Shown in pieces: positions 8,860-17,925 of a stretch of 64,000 bases of DNA; within the stretch, counting starts at the first letter, position 1, and each line of letters begins with the position of its first letter. This DNA comes from Planctomycetota bacterium (GTDB lineage: Bacteria; Planctomycetota; J058; JAJDCP01). The stretch lies in contig JAJDCP010000112.1 of NCBI GenBank assembly GCA_029260765.1, forward strand, positions 24,743-88,742, read 5' to 3'. The notes below the pieces were generated by a model. The model was not told where the DNA came from, searched no databases, and worked only from the letters and a program-made list of their open reading frames with translations. A program made the position numbers and the translations under genes.

Positions 8860-9822
8860 ATGCGCTTGTTGGTCGTGGTTCATGGAACCGCCGATCCTGT
8901 GCTCGAAGCCACGTCGAGCGCTCTCATTCAGTCTGCCTGCGAGCGTGATCACGATGTGCGGGTGGTCGAGGCCCAGAGCCTCACCCTCGAACAGGACAAC
9001 CGGGTCGCCTGCCTGGGACGGGCCGCAGCCGCGGGTCGAGCACTGGCGGCAGCACAGAAGATCTGGCTGGAACCCGGCGATGTGGTGCTGCTGAGGCTCG
9101 AACCGGGAGGAGCCGCTGGCGTTCCCGATTGTCTCGAACCTGCCGTCGAGCTGCTCGCCGTCGCGGCCGATCTGGGGGTGCAGGTCTTCAACCGGCCGCA
9201 GGGTCTGCTGCAGGCTGCCAACCGGCTGTTGTTCACGGCCATTCCCAGCAATCTGCGGCCCCGAGCCACGATCACACGCAACCCTGCGGAGATCCGGGCC
9301 TTTCTGGCACAGCATGGCAGCCTGGTGCTGCGCTCTTTTGAAGGGCGGAAGGGCACACCGCCCGAGTTGTGCCACAACGCCGAAGAGCTCGAGCGCGCCC
9401 TGTCCGAGTCGGGGGAGCGCTTCTTCTGGGTGCAGGAGTTCCTCGATGGCGGCACGGAGGGCAGCCTGCGGGTGGTCATGCTGGAAGGCAAGCTGCTCGA
9501 GACTGATGGCAAGGTCGCGGTCTACCGCCGGCGCGTCGCACGCTCCAACCGCTATCTCGAGGTGCAATCGGACGTACCCCACGAAGCGGCCGAGTTGGAC
9601 AAGAGCCTGCGCTCCTTGGCATTGTCGCTGGGCCACCGCTTGCTGCAGCATGGCATCTTCCTGGCCAATGTCGACTTCGTCGCGGGCAAGGTCGTCAAGC
9701 TCAAGGTGTTCAATCCGACCGGCCTGCAGGCCGCCCGCGACGCCTTCGGTACCGACTTTGCACGTTCGGTGATCATCGGGCTCGAGGCCCGCTGGCGTGC
9801 CAAACAGACCTCGCAGATGTGA
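8860..9822 (+). CDS. Glutathione-synthetase-like ATP-grasp protein, probably non-catalytic
   Basis: A 320-residue protein with the overall plan of prokaryotic glutathione synthetase (GshB): the hinge segment VFNRPQGLLQAANRLLFTA, then TRNPAEIRAFL, and a C-terminal NVDFVAGKVVKLKVFNPTG matching the GshB metal-binding strand. Compared from memory with E. coli GshB, both ATP-contacting lysines are replaced (VLRSFEG for ILKPLDG) and the metal ligands Glu and Asn of the EIN motif read KLK. The glycine-rich loop is also lost. The fold is likely kept and catalysis lost. ATG 8860 follows GGAGGTCGAGAG. No neighbour makes gamma-glutamylcysteine. It may bind a peptide or nucleotide as a regulator, or be decaying. 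Confidence 0.7.
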   Translation: MRLLVVVHGTADPVLEATSSALIQSACERDHDVRVVEAQSLTLEQDNRVACLGRAAAAGRALAAAQKIWLEPGDVVLLRLEPGGAAGVPDCLEPAVELLAVAADLGVQVFNRPQGLLQAANRLLFTAIPSNLRPRATITRNPAEIRAFLAQHGSLVLRSFEGRKGTPPELCHNAEELERALSESGERFFWVQEFLDGGTEGSLRVVMLEGKLLETDGKVAVYRRRVARSNRYLEVQSDVPHEAAELDKSLRSLALSLGHRLLQHGIFLANVDFVAGKVVKLKVFNPTGLQAARDAFGTDFARSVIIGLEARWRAKQTSQM

Positions 9823-9963
9823 GACTCCGGGCTCGCCGCGGCGGTCCTCTGTCAACAGCTCGAAGGTATATGAGCTCCAAGGTTGCATTCCCGTTCAGAT
9901 CCCAGAGACTGGAGGGCCGTTCGGATCATTACGGTCCGAGCGCTTCAGCTCAGGGAGCTCGCG

Positions 9964-12900
9964 ATGTCCCGATGCCGTTGGGCCTTCATGTTTCTGGTTT
10001 GGCCCCTTTGGGCGGTTCACGGGCAAGAAGCCCTGGGGATCGGCAACCTGTCAAGCCAGGGCCTCCTGGAGCAGGTCCGCATTCTCAAGCAGAGCGCGGA
10101 CGAACAGCGCTCGGCGTATGACCTGTTGGTCCTCGAAGACCTGCAGCTGCAGCGCGACGTCGAGGCGCGCACGGCAGAGTTGGGAAGCCTGGCGTCCGCT
10201 CCCGCGCCCGTCGCGGACACCAGCTTGGCGGTCTGGGAGAACACCGAGATCGCTCTGCGTTGGGCCGAGCGCGAGGTCGAGCTCGAACGCAGCCGGGTCG
10301 TCAGCATCGAGGCTTCTGTGCCGCTAGTGCGTCGGCGCGTTGTGCTGGTGGACGAAAAACTGCGGCGGGCACGTGCGCTCGCCAGCGCCCTGGAGGCGCT
10401 GCAGCCGTTCCGCAGCGAGCTGGAGCGCAGGCTCGCTGCCGGACAGCTCACCAGCGAGACCATGCCGCCAGAGCTGCACCCCTCCGCGCTGCAGGTGCTG
10501 CTTCCCGATACAACAGCGCTGACGAGTCTGCGACCCGCCCTCGCCAGCCAGCTTGCCCAACAGCAGAGCAGCATCGATGCGGGGGCCGCACGAGCGCAGA
10601 AACAGCAGGAGCAACGCGCCCAGTTCGAGGCTGCTCATCGGGAGGCCATGCTGCGCAAAGACCTGACCGCCAGCATCGCCAGCCGGGACGTCTCGGAGTT
10701 GCACAACCAGCTGTTGAAAAGGCTCGAGGAGTGGACCCGCCAGGATGCCCGGGTCCCGCGCCCGCCACGGCTGCTGGACGAATCGGCCGCCATGTTGGAC
10801 CGCCAGCTCGCGACGCTGGCCAGCCTGCCGCCTCCCAACCCCGACTCGATCGCGATACCCGCTGGCGGTCCCCCCGACCTGCAGCTCGCGCAGAAGCAGG
10901 TCTTGCTGAGCGAGAAGCGCCAGGCTTATTATTCCGAGCGGGCAGCACAGCTGAACCAGCTGGAGGCCGCGCTGTCGCCCCATGTCGATGCGATCCGAAG
11001 CTACCAGCAGGACCTGGAGACGTTGTATAGCCTCACTCTGGGGCTCGATGTGCTGCGTAGCGTGCTCGAAGTGGCGCTGCGCACGGCCCCGGCCAACTTG
11101 ACGGTTCCCAGCGGAGCCCAAGCGGGGGTCCTGGCGGAGGTCCTCAGCAGCGTGCGGCAACAGCGCGAAGCCAGCGCCAGCCGCCTCGAGACGAGGCGGC
11201 TGCAGCTGGAGCAGATGCGCAGCCAACTGGCGGCCAACAACACTGCCTTGCAGGGAGTCGAGCGGGAGCTGCCCCAGGCGCGCGAGAAACTCGAGCGAGA
11301 AAAGTCCTGGGCTTCATGGTCGCAAGAGCTGGGCCAGCTCGACAACGCGTCGCTGTTGCAGGCCTTCGGCGCGGCGCAGCGGCAGCAGACCGAGGCCCGC
11401 CAGGCTCTGGAGCTGGCCCGACGGGCCGTGCAGGAGGCGCGCGATCAAGGCCGCACGGCCCGCACACAAGCTCGAGAGTTCGTCGATCCATTGGTCCGGC
11501 AAGTACGTCTGGCGCTGTCCGGCCACCGCGACGCGATCCTCGATGCGCTCGAGTCGTTGGAGTCCGAGGCCCAGGAGCTGCCCGGCTTGCCCGAGTGGCC
11601 CCCGCTCGCAAACGGTGCGGCCGACAACGAGTTCGATTTCGACGTCTGGGTGGGAACCATGGAACAGTCGCGCAACGCGTATCTCGCGCGGCTGCGCGTG
11701 TACGCTGACAGCCGCGAGGCGGTCGCCAAAGAGCTCGCAGCCCGACGCCTGGAGCAGGACCGGCTGCGTGCGCTCGCCGAGAAGTTGTCGACGGTGCTCG
11801 ACCGGGCGCAGCGCGTGTACGGCGCGGCCTGGGCCCTTGAGTTGCGTGCCATGCTCAACAAGATCGAGCGCGCCGCGCTTCCCCCTGAGCACCCTGCAGC
11901 CCTCGCCCGCGAGAGCATCCTCGAGCTGCAGCTCGAGATCGAGCGGGTGCGCTCTGAGCTACGACGCAGCGAGGCCTTCCTGGCCTACCGCGAGGAGAAC
12001 GAAGCCAAGGAGGCGCAGCTGTTTGGGGCCATTCAGGCCCGGTTGGACCAGACGGTCAAGCGGATCGATCTGTTGCGCAGCATCCAGGAGCTGCAGGCGG
12101 CGCAACGCGCCTGGGAGCAATCGGCCGAGCTGAACGAGACTGAGCAGCGCCTGGCTCGTCAGGAAGTGCTCGTGCGGATGCGGGCGGACGACCCCTGGTA
12201 CGCACCGCTCCTGTCGCTGGCGGAATCTGAGCAGAGCAGCGAGCTGAGCAGTGTGATCGAAGAGTACACCCGCCAGTTGCTCGAGTTGCAGGCGCGCCAG
12301 GACAACTACCTGCAACAGACGAGCAAGATCGAGCGCTTGCTGGGGTCGGTCCGGGCCGAGCAGTCCATCCTTGCCCAGCTCGAGCCACAACTGATCGACC
12401 GCCAGGCCCGCAATCGCCTGGAGATGAACGTGCAACAGCTGCGGGTGCGCGCCCAGTTGGTCACCCAACCCCAAGAGCGCGAAGCGTTGCTGCTGCGCTT
12501 GCAGAACGAGCTCAAAGAAACGCCCGATGCACAAGGCCTGGCCGCCAGCCTGGCCCCTGCCATGCCCATGGACCCAGCCACCCGGGCAGAGCAGCTGCCG
12601 GGATTGGCCGACGGGATCTTCTTCACCCGCATCAACTTCCTCGCCTACAACGACTGGTTGGAGCAGGTGCGCAGGGCCCGTGGCAGGCAGGGCCGGCTGG
12701 GCCGCCTCGAGCGAGCGGTCGCGGCCTTGGAGGATCAACGGGCCGCCATCGAGGCCGAACAGAGCGAGCTGCAAGCCGCGCTGAACCTGTTGCAGGGTCA
12801 CAGCCAGGAAGACTTCGAACGGCTGGAACCCGAAGATCAGCCCACCAAAGAACCCGAGATTTCGCAGTACTTCCTCGGACGGCTTGGCTGGACAAGGCAG

Positions 12901-13782
12901 GAGCGCACCTACCAACGTATGAAGGATGGCCTGCAGACAGTCATCCTGCTGGCCTTCATCCCCCTCTTCTCATGGTTGCTGGTCAGGGGGACCAACCGGT
13001 TGGGGGCCAAGGTGCTGGAGCGCGTTCAGCGTTCGCTGGATGACATCGACGGTCCCACCCGGGAGGCGACCCGTAAGGAACGCCAAGACCGCGCCCGCAC
13101 GCTGTTGCACGTGTTCCGGGCAGCTTTCACGATGTTGGTGGTGGTGCTCGCCAGCATCTACTTCCTCAAGGCTCTGCGCATCGACGTGACACCGCTGATC
13201 GCCAGCGCGGGTATCCTCGGCCTGGCAGTAGCCTTCGGGGCGCAGCCGCTGATGCGGGACTTCTTCGCCGGATTCTTCATCCTGCTCGAGAACCAATACA
13301 AGCTGGGAGATGTCGTCAAGGTCAACGACACTACCGGCACTGTGGAGAAGGTCAGCCTGCGCCTGACCATGGTGCGTGACCGCGAGGGGACCCTGCACTT
13401 CATCCCCAACGGGACCGTCAACATGGTCAGCAACATGACCAAAGAGTGGGCCCAGGCGGTGCTGCTGATCGGCGCCGCCTATCACGACTCCCCCGATACG
13501 GTGATCCAGTGCCTGCGCGAGGTCGGCGACAATCTGCGCAGCGATCCGGTTTTCGGGCCCAAGATTCTGGACTATGTGGTTCCGGGGCTCGAGAGCTTCG
13601 GCGACAGCTCGGTGGTCTACCGGGTCAACATCAAAGTCGTCAGCGGTGAGCAGTGGGCTATGCCCCGCGAAGCGCGGCGCCGCATCATGCTCGCCTTCGG
13701 CCAGCAGGGCATCACGATCCCGTTTCCCCAGAGGGTGGTGCACTACGAGGGCCCCGACAGCGGCAAGCCCAAAGGCGCTTGA
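9964..13782 (+). CDS. Large MscS/MscK-type mechanosensitive channel
   Basis: A 1272-residue channel of the MscK/YbdG-like large class. A signal peptide (cleavage near residue 20, VHGQ) is followed by about 950 residues of Gln/Glu/Arg-rich coiled coil predicted to be periplasmic. The C-terminus holds membrane helices and the MscS core: the pore helix region ALRIDVTPLIASAGILGLAV with Ala/Gly packing, FGAQPLMRDFFAGFFIL, the beta domain LGDVVKVNDTTGTVEKV and IPNGTV. It opens under membrane tension to release osmolytes on hypo-osmotic shock. Start ATG 9964 has GGGAG 6 bases upstream. There are no co-transcribed partners; it converges with marC. Confidence 0.9.
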   Translation: MSRCRWAFMFLVWPLWAVHGQEALGIGNLSSQGLLEQVRILKQSADEQRSAYDLLVLEDLQLQRDVEARTAELGSLASAPAPVADTSLAVWENTEIALRWAEREVELERSRVVSIEASVPLVRRRVVLVDEKLRRARALASALEALQPFRSELERRLAAGQLTSETMPPELHPSALQVLLPDTTALTSLRPALASQLAQQQSSIDAGAARAQKQQEQRAQFEAAHREAMLRKDLTASIASRDVSELHNQLLKRLEEWTRQDARVPRPPRLLDESAAMLDRQLATLASLPPPNPDSIAIPAGGPPDLQLAQKQVLLSEKRQAYYSERAAQLNQLEAALSPHVDAIRSYQQDLETLYSLTLGLDVLRSVLEVALRTAPANLTVPSGAQAGVLAEVLSSVRQQREASASRLETRRLQLEQMRSQLAANNTALQGVERELPQAREKLEREKSWASWSQELGQLDNASLLQAFGAAQRQQTEARQALELARRAVQEARDQGRTARTQAREFVDPLVRQVRLALSGHRDAILDALESLESEAQELPGLPEWPPLANGAADNEFDFDVWVGTMEQSRNAYLARLRVYADSREAVAKELAARRLEQDRLRALAEKLSTVLDRAQRVYGAAWALELRAMLNKIERAALPPEHPAALARESILELQLEIERVRSELRRSEAFLAYREENEAKEAQLFGAIQARLDQTVKRIDLLRSIQELQAAQRAWEQSAELNETEQRLARQEVLVRMRADDPWYAPLLSLAESEQSSELSSVIEEYTRQLLELQARQDNYLQQTSKIERLLGSVRAEQSILAQLEPQLIDRQARNRLEMNVQQLRVRAQLVTQPQEREALLLRLQNELKETPDAQGLAASLAPAMPMDPATRAEQLPGLADGIFFTRINFLAYNDWLEQVRRARGRQGRLGRLERAVAALEDQRAAIEAEQSELQAALNLLQGHSQEDFERLEPEDQPTKEPEISQYFLGRLGWTRQERTYQRMKDGLQTVILLAFIPLFSWLLVRGTNRLGAKVLERVQRSLDDIDGPTREATRKERQDRARTLLHVFRAAFTMLVVVLASIYFLKALRIDVTPLIASAGILGLAVAFGAQPLMRDFFAGFFILLENQYKLGDVVKVNDTTGTVEKVSLRLTMVRDREGTLHFIPNGTVNMVSNMTKEWAQAVLLIGAAYHDSPDTVIQCLREVGDNLRSDPVFGPKILDYVVPGLESFGDSSVVYRVNIKVVSGEQWAMPREARRRIMLAFGQQGITIPFPQRVVHYEGPDSGKPKGA

Positions 13783-13827
13783 CCTGCATGTGCGCCGCAG
13801 CCCGGGGCGCTCGCTGTCTGGCGCGCA

Positions 13828-14445
13828 TCACGGACTCAGCTGGAAGTAGTCGCGGATCCCTGACAGCACGCTGTCGGCCGCAACCGCACCGAGCATGAGC
13901 CCCATGATCCGGCTGATCATGCTGGCCCCCGATTCCCCGATCAGACGCTGGATACGGCTGGCGGCGAGCAGCAACAGCAACGTGACCAGCACGACCAGCA
14001 GCATCAGCCCGGTCGTGACCAGCTGATGCTCGAGCGAGAAGCGGTGCCGATCGGTCAGCAAGACCACCGCCATGATGGCACCGGGCCCCGCGATACTCGG
14101 GATGGCCAGTGGAAAGACCGCCTTCTCCATACCGACCTTGGCCACCAGCCTCAGCTCCTCCTCAGGCTTGCTCTCGCCAAAGATCATCGACAGGGCGAAC
14201 AGGAACAGCACGATCCCGCCCGAGATCTGGAAAGCCTGCAGAGGGACATCCATCGCATCGAGCCAAGCCTGGCCGACGAGGATGAAGAACAACAGCACCA
14301 GCGCCGCGAAGCCGCTTGCCTGCAGCGCAATCCTCCGGCTGGTCGAGGGTTCGCAGGAGCGCGTAACCGCCAGGAAGACGGGTATGGTCCCGACCGGATC
14401 GATCACTGCCCACAACAACGTGAACGTCTTGACCCACTCATCCAT
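13828..14445 (-). CDS. MarC family integral membrane protein
   Basis: A 205-residue, six-helix membrane protein of the MarC/UPF0056 family. Typical features are the N-terminal WAVIDPVGTIPVFLAVT, SGGIVLFLFALSMI and PLAIPSIAGPGAIMAVVLL, and a late RIMGLMLGAVA helix. Family function is unsettled: earlier links to multiple antibiotic resistance were withdrawn, and transport has been proposed. Start ATG 14445 has AAGGAG 7 bases upstream. It converges on the MscS gene across 45 bases containing an imperfect GTGCGCC/GGCGCGC inverted repeat that may terminate both. Confidence 0.9.
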   Translation of the reverse strand: MDEWVKTFTLLWAVIDPVGTIPVFLAVTRSCEPSTSRRIALQASGFAALVLLFFILVGQAWLDAMDVPLQAFQISGGIVLFLFALSMIFGESKPEEELRLVAKVGMEKAVFPLAIPSIAGPGAIMAVVLLTDRHRFSLEHQLVTTGLMLLVVLVTLLLLLAASRIQRLIGESGASMISRIMGLMLGAVAADSVLSGIRDYFQLSP

Positions 14446-14608
14446 GGTGACTCCTTGCCGAGGCGATTCCCGCACCAGCTCATGCCGAGCGCACAGCAGA
14501 GCCCATGAGACGTCGGCTGTCCAGCCTTTCTGCCGACCAGCTGCAGAGACTTGACTTCCCGGCAGGATGGCATTCCCATCACGGGTCTCACCAGCCAAGG
14601 AGAAACCG

Positions 14609-15403
14609 ATGGAAGAGCGCATCACCCTGGAAGTCGACAAGGGCGTCGCCCACGTGCAGCTCGCGCGTCCGAGCAAACGCAATGGACTCGATGCCGCGAT
14701 GTTCGAAGCCCTGATCCGGGTCACCGACGAGCTGCGCGCGCGTAAGGACGTGCGGGCGGTGGTGCTGTCCGGCGCCGGGTCGGTGTTCTGCGCAGGGCTC
14801 GACTTCCAGAGCTTCATGGGATCAGGTATGGAGGCCATCGAGGCCCTGCTCGAACGCGGCGACCGGCCCGCCAACCGCGCGCAACAGGTGGTGTTGGGCT
14901 GGCGTGAGGTGCCCGTGCCCGTGATCGCTGCTATCCATGGGGCCGCTCTCGGCGGTGGGCTGGAGATTGCACTGGGGGCGGACCTGCGCTACGTCACCGC
15001 CGACACGCGCCTCTCGGTCATGGAGCTCAAGTACGGCTTGATCCCCGACATGGGCCTCACCCAGACCCTGTTGCGCCTGGTGCGCGATGATGTGGCTCGC
15101 GAGCTGGTGTTCAGCGCGCGCACCGTCAATGGTACCGAGGCCGTTCAGCTCGGTCTGGCCACGCGCGTGGTCGAGGATCCGCTCGCCAGCGCCTTCGAGA
15201 CGGCACGCCAGATCGCCGGCCAGTCCCCCCACGCCATCCGGGCTGCCAAGCGGCTGCTCAACGAGGCGCCAGACTTGAGCTCAGCGGCGGCCTTGAAGCT
15301 CGAGACCGAGCTCCAGCGACCGTTGCTCGGTAGCCCCAACCAGCTCGAGGCCGTGTCCGCTGCCTTCACCCGCCGCCCCGCCGAGTTCCAGGATCCGGAC
15401 TGA
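14609..15403 (+). CDS. Crotonase / enoyl-CoA hydratase-isomerase family protein
   Basis: A 264-residue crotonase-fold enzyme. The oxyanion-hole segments are FCAGLDFQSF and HGAALGGGLEIALGADLRY. The acidic residues at GGGLE, MELKYG and IPDMG line up with the three acids of delta3,5-delta2,4-dienoyl-CoA isomerase, and the MELKYGLIPDMG stretch is typical of a bacterial crotonase group annotated generically. It acts on acyl-CoA in the cytoplasm, probably in fatty acid breakdown; isomerase versus hydratase cannot be settled here. ATG 14609 follows AAGGAG at 7 bases. No other beta-oxidation gene is adjacent. Confidence 0.9.
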   Translation: MEERITLEVDKGVAHVQLARPSKRNGLDAAMFEALIRVTDELRARKDVRAVVLSGAGSVFCAGLDFQSFMGSGMEAIEALLERGDRPANRAQQVVLGWREVPVPVIAAIHGAALGGGLEIALGADLRYVTADTRLSVMELKYGLIPDMGLTQTLLRLVRDDVARELVFSARTVNGTEAVQLGLATRVVEDPLASAFETARQIAGQSPHAIRAAKRLLNEAPDLSSAAALKLETELQRPLLGSPNQLEAVSAAFTRRPAEFQDPD

Positions 15404-15422
15404 GACGCACGGGCAGGCAGCT

Positions 15423-15593
15423 CTGTATTTGGAATCCACCGTTTTGGTGATCAAGACGGCCGACTGGGTTGTGGATCTTGGACCCGAGGGGGGCCACAAA
15501 GGCGGTCAGCTGATCGCCAGTGGCACACCGGAGCAGGTGGCGGCGGTGGACGCGTCGCACACAGGCCGCTATCTACGCCCGTACCTCGAGTAG
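15423..15593 (+). pseudogene. uvrA: C-terminal remnant of excinuclease UvrA
   Basis: In frame from 15447 to TAG 15591-15593 the translation reads VIKTADWVVDLGPEGG, then QLIASGTPEQVA and SHTGRYLRPYLE, an unmistakable UvrA C-terminus (UvrA proteins end VIKTADWIIDLGPEGG...G.P..VA...SHTG.FLK..L). Homology starts abruptly at about the residue before VIK; the ATPase and zinc modules that should precede it are absent. Some 48 codons survive with no stop, so the truncation may be recent. The remnant lies 20 bases after the crotonase stop. Confidence 0.85.
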
Positions 15594-15858
15594 CCACCCG
15601 CGTGGAGCTGGGTTGGGGCTCAGCCCTGGGTGCGCGAGCCCGCGTGGCGATCAAGGCAGCGGGCTCAAGCTCGAAGCCTCGACGCGGCACTTTGGTTGCG
15701 ATGGGGCGGCCCGGCAGGAGGCGGGACTGATCGGGTCCGTGGCGGAAGCCCGTAGGCGCACTGCCGGCGTCCCAGCTGAGGACGGATCAGCTTTCGATTC
15801 CCGGGTAGCTCGTAACCGGAAACTGGGCATCCTGGGTAGATGTCGTGGAGAGCAAGAC

Positions 15859-15918
15859 ATGAAAGTCAAGACCAAAGTCAAGACTGGCTGGGGTGGCCAG
15901 GGTGGATCTGGGATATAG
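15859..15918 (+). CDS. Candidate 19-residue peptide with KVKT repeat and Gly-rich tail
   Basis: A very short open frame, MKVKTKVKTG then WGGQGGSGI, with GGAG (15847-15850) 8 bases before the ATG and a strong intrinsic terminator 12 bases after its TAG. The basic KVKT-KVKT start and Gly-rich end recall small proteins with a KVKTNVKAG-type motif known from cyanobacteria and other groups, some suspected to be peptide-natural-product precursors. Here the whole product is 19 residues. No maturation enzyme or exporter is adjacent. Ribosome site, codon reading and terminator all agree; existence of the peptide is still inference. Confidence 0.5.
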   Translation: MKVKTKVKTGWGGQGGSGI

Positions 15919-15930
15919 AATCGCCAAGAG

Positions 15931-15954
15931 GCCCCGTCTTTGACGGGGCTTTTC
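15931..15954 (+). terminator. Rho-independent terminator
   Basis: A perfect 8-bp stem GCCCCGTC/GACGGGGC with a TTT loop is followed by TTTT. The T-run lies only on the plus-strand side, so it ends a rightward transcript, that is, the short peptide gene at 15859, not the converging gene at 16066. Confidence 0.85.
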
Positions 15955-16065
15955 CTTACACCCCCGAGCCCAGGGAAATCTGCGGCACCTCAGCCCGGGA
16001 ACCGGCCAGCATGGGGGTCCGACCCTTGCCCCGAAGGCCCGGGCGGCGCCGCGGGCAGCAGCGCC

Positions 16066-17763
16066 TCAAAACACGCCGAAGTCGAACAGGTCGTCGGACA
16101 GGAAGTCCTCCTGGTCGTGGTCGAGGGCTGCCTGGTTGGCCTCCCTTTGGTTGCGGTAGCCCAGTTCGAGGTTGTGAGCGATGCGCTCGAGCGACTCGGC
16201 GGCGAGCGCACGCACGTACGGAACCTCATCGAAAGGCACCAGCCGCTCGTGCATGGCGAGCCAGGTGCGCGCCGCGAGCCGGTTGATCGCGCGCTGGGCG
16301 CGCCCGGCGCGTGCTTCGATCTCGAGGTTGGTCGCCAGCCGGCGCAACAGACGATCGCGTTCGTGCGGCTCGACAACGGTGATGAAGGCGGTCAACCGCT
16401 GTTCCTGCGACACTCGCTTGCGTTTGCGGCGCCGGCCTTTCTGGTCCTTCTCGGCGGCGACGAACGCGTAGCCGGCGTCCGCATCGAAGCCCAGCATGTC
16501 GTAGGCGCTCGCTTCGAGCAGCTTCTCGGAGCGATCTGCCTGGCGCGGCCCGCGGACGACCGTCTCCAGCAGGTACGCGCCGAGATCCGGCGTACGTACA
16601 GCTGGCAGGATCGGCTCTGGTCCCAGGAAGGACGCGCACAACAGCCACAGACCCGGCAACTGCTTGCCGAGGGCAGCGTTGGTGGCCAGCGCATCGGCGA
16701 CGAGCGAGCGGGTGAAGGCCTGGTCGCACGGCGCGAGGACGATCCCGGTCGCGCGAAGCTGCTCCTCGAGTTGCGCTCCCACGCCGAAGCTGACCCATAG
16801 ATCCTTGAGCCCGCAGTCATCGCTCAACAGCAAAGCGATCGTGTCCCAGCTCCCTTCATCCCCAGCGAAGTGCAGCTGCAAAGACTGCGCCCCGGCGCCA
16901 TCGACGGAGCTGACCAGGCCGTGGGAGAACCGGGGCACCGGCAGCGGCCGGGGCTTCACCCCCGAGGCCAGCAGCTGGTCGCACAGCGCGCGGGCGGTGT
17001 CCCCAAAGGCGCCGGTGTGGGGCCAGCGGCCGAGCTGCGTCAGCAGCGCCAGGGCGCGCTCGGAATCGAGCTCGGCGGCCCAACCCAGCGCGTTGCACAG
17101 CTCCTCCTGCTTCCGGTAGCCGAGCTGGACGCCCAGGACCGCTGATATGGCAATCAGCGTGCTCGCGACCCTGCCGTTGGCCTGCGCCGTCATCGCTCCC
17201 ATCGACAGCGCGGCTTCTACCCGCGTATCGAGATCGTCACCCGGGCGCAGCCGTTCATCGAGCAGCCCCGCCGAGCGGAGCAGCCCCTCGAGCTGCTCGG
17301 GGGTGTCCAGCAGTGTCGCGGACGCGCTGTGGGCCATGCCCTCGACCGCCCCCAAGTAGTCGTCGAACCAACGGGCGAGCGTCTCGGGGGCGGGAGGTTG
17401 GCCCGCGAGCGTCAGCAGAGCGGCCAGGTTCAGCTTGCGCTGGTCGGAAAGCCCCGCGTCGTCCATGGCCTTCTCGACCATGGGCGGAACCTGCCGCGCG
17501 ACCTTCTCGCGCACGGCCCGGTCGACGCCCGGCTCCTCGAAAGCGGAATGCAGGAGCGAGAAGGCGCGGTCATGAAGGCTGGTCTGGTCGTAGGCCACCA
17601 GCCATACCAGTGAGCGCCCGAGGGTACGGAAGCGCGGAGAGAGTAGATTCAGAACATCCCCGCAGCTCAGCTCGCGATCGTCCTGCTCCGCCAGCTCGAG
17701 GACAGCCTGGCGGAGGGCTCGGATCGCGGGTGTGGCGCGAGGTCGCTTGGTTTTGGGTGGCAT
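16066..17763 (-). CDS. Hypothetical protein, 565 residues
   Basis: A 565-residue soluble protein I do not recognise. It has a basic N-terminus (MPPKTKRPR), a largely helical middle, a charged KGRRRKRKR stretch near residue 440 and a very acidic C-terminus (DHDQEDFLSDDLFDFG). No signal peptide, membrane helix or catalytic motif is evident. ATG 17763 was chosen because the coding pattern begins there; upstream sequence in the same frame is low-complexity and its ribosome site is weak (TGGA). Codon use matches neighbouring genes, so it is probably real. Confidence 0.75.
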   Translation of the reverse strand: MPPKTKRPRATPAIRALRQAVLELAEQDDRELSCGDVLNLLSPRFRTLGRSLVWLVAYDQTSLHDRAFSLLHSAFEEPGVDRAVREKVARQVPPMVEKAMDDAGLSDQRKLNLAALLTLAGQPPAPETLARWFDDYLGAVEGMAHSASATLLDTPEQLEGLLRSAGLLDERLRPGDDLDTRVEAALSMGAMTAQANGRVASTLIAISAVLGVQLGYRKQEELCNALGWAAELDSERALALLTQLGRWPHTGAFGDTARALCDQLLASGVKPRPLPVPRFSHGLVSSVDGAGAQSLQLHFAGDEGSWDTIALLLSDDCGLKDLWVSFGVGAQLEEQLRATGIVLAPCDQAFTRSLVADALATNAALGKQLPGLWLLCASFLGPEPILPAVRTPDLGAYLLETVVRGPRQADRSEKLLEASAYDMLGFDADAGYAFVAAEKDQKGRRRKRKRVSQEQRLTAFITVVEPHERDRLLRRLATNLEIEARAGRAQRAINRLAARTWLAMHERLVPFDEVPYVRALAAESLERIAHNLELGYRNQREANQAALDHDQEDFLSDDLFDFGVF

Positions 17764-17874
17764 CGTTTTCCAGTGTGCCAAGAGTCGGATGGTGACTGTA
17801 CAAAAGAGCGCTGGGTCTGGGCAAGCTGGAAGGCACCGCTTCGTCGAGGACTCGGCTCGCGAAGCAACCGCCGG

Positions 17875-17925
17875 GCCAAGGCTCCGGGTCGACCCCTTGG
17901 GCCGCTTCGCTGCGCGGCGACGGCC
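17875..17925 (+). repeat. Dispersed repeat, copy A (inverted relative to copy B)
   Basis: Contains CTCCGGGTCGACC, then GGGCCGCTTCGCTG and CGGCGACGGC. The same series reads on the opposite strand at 18386-18430 with one or two small indels. A GGCCGCTTCGCT core also recurs at 24375-24462. Confidence 0.65.

Noticed and set aside
15600..15858. GC-rich leader before the 19-residue peptide, considered as a riboswitch
   Set aside because: No conserved core of any riboswitch class I know could be matched.
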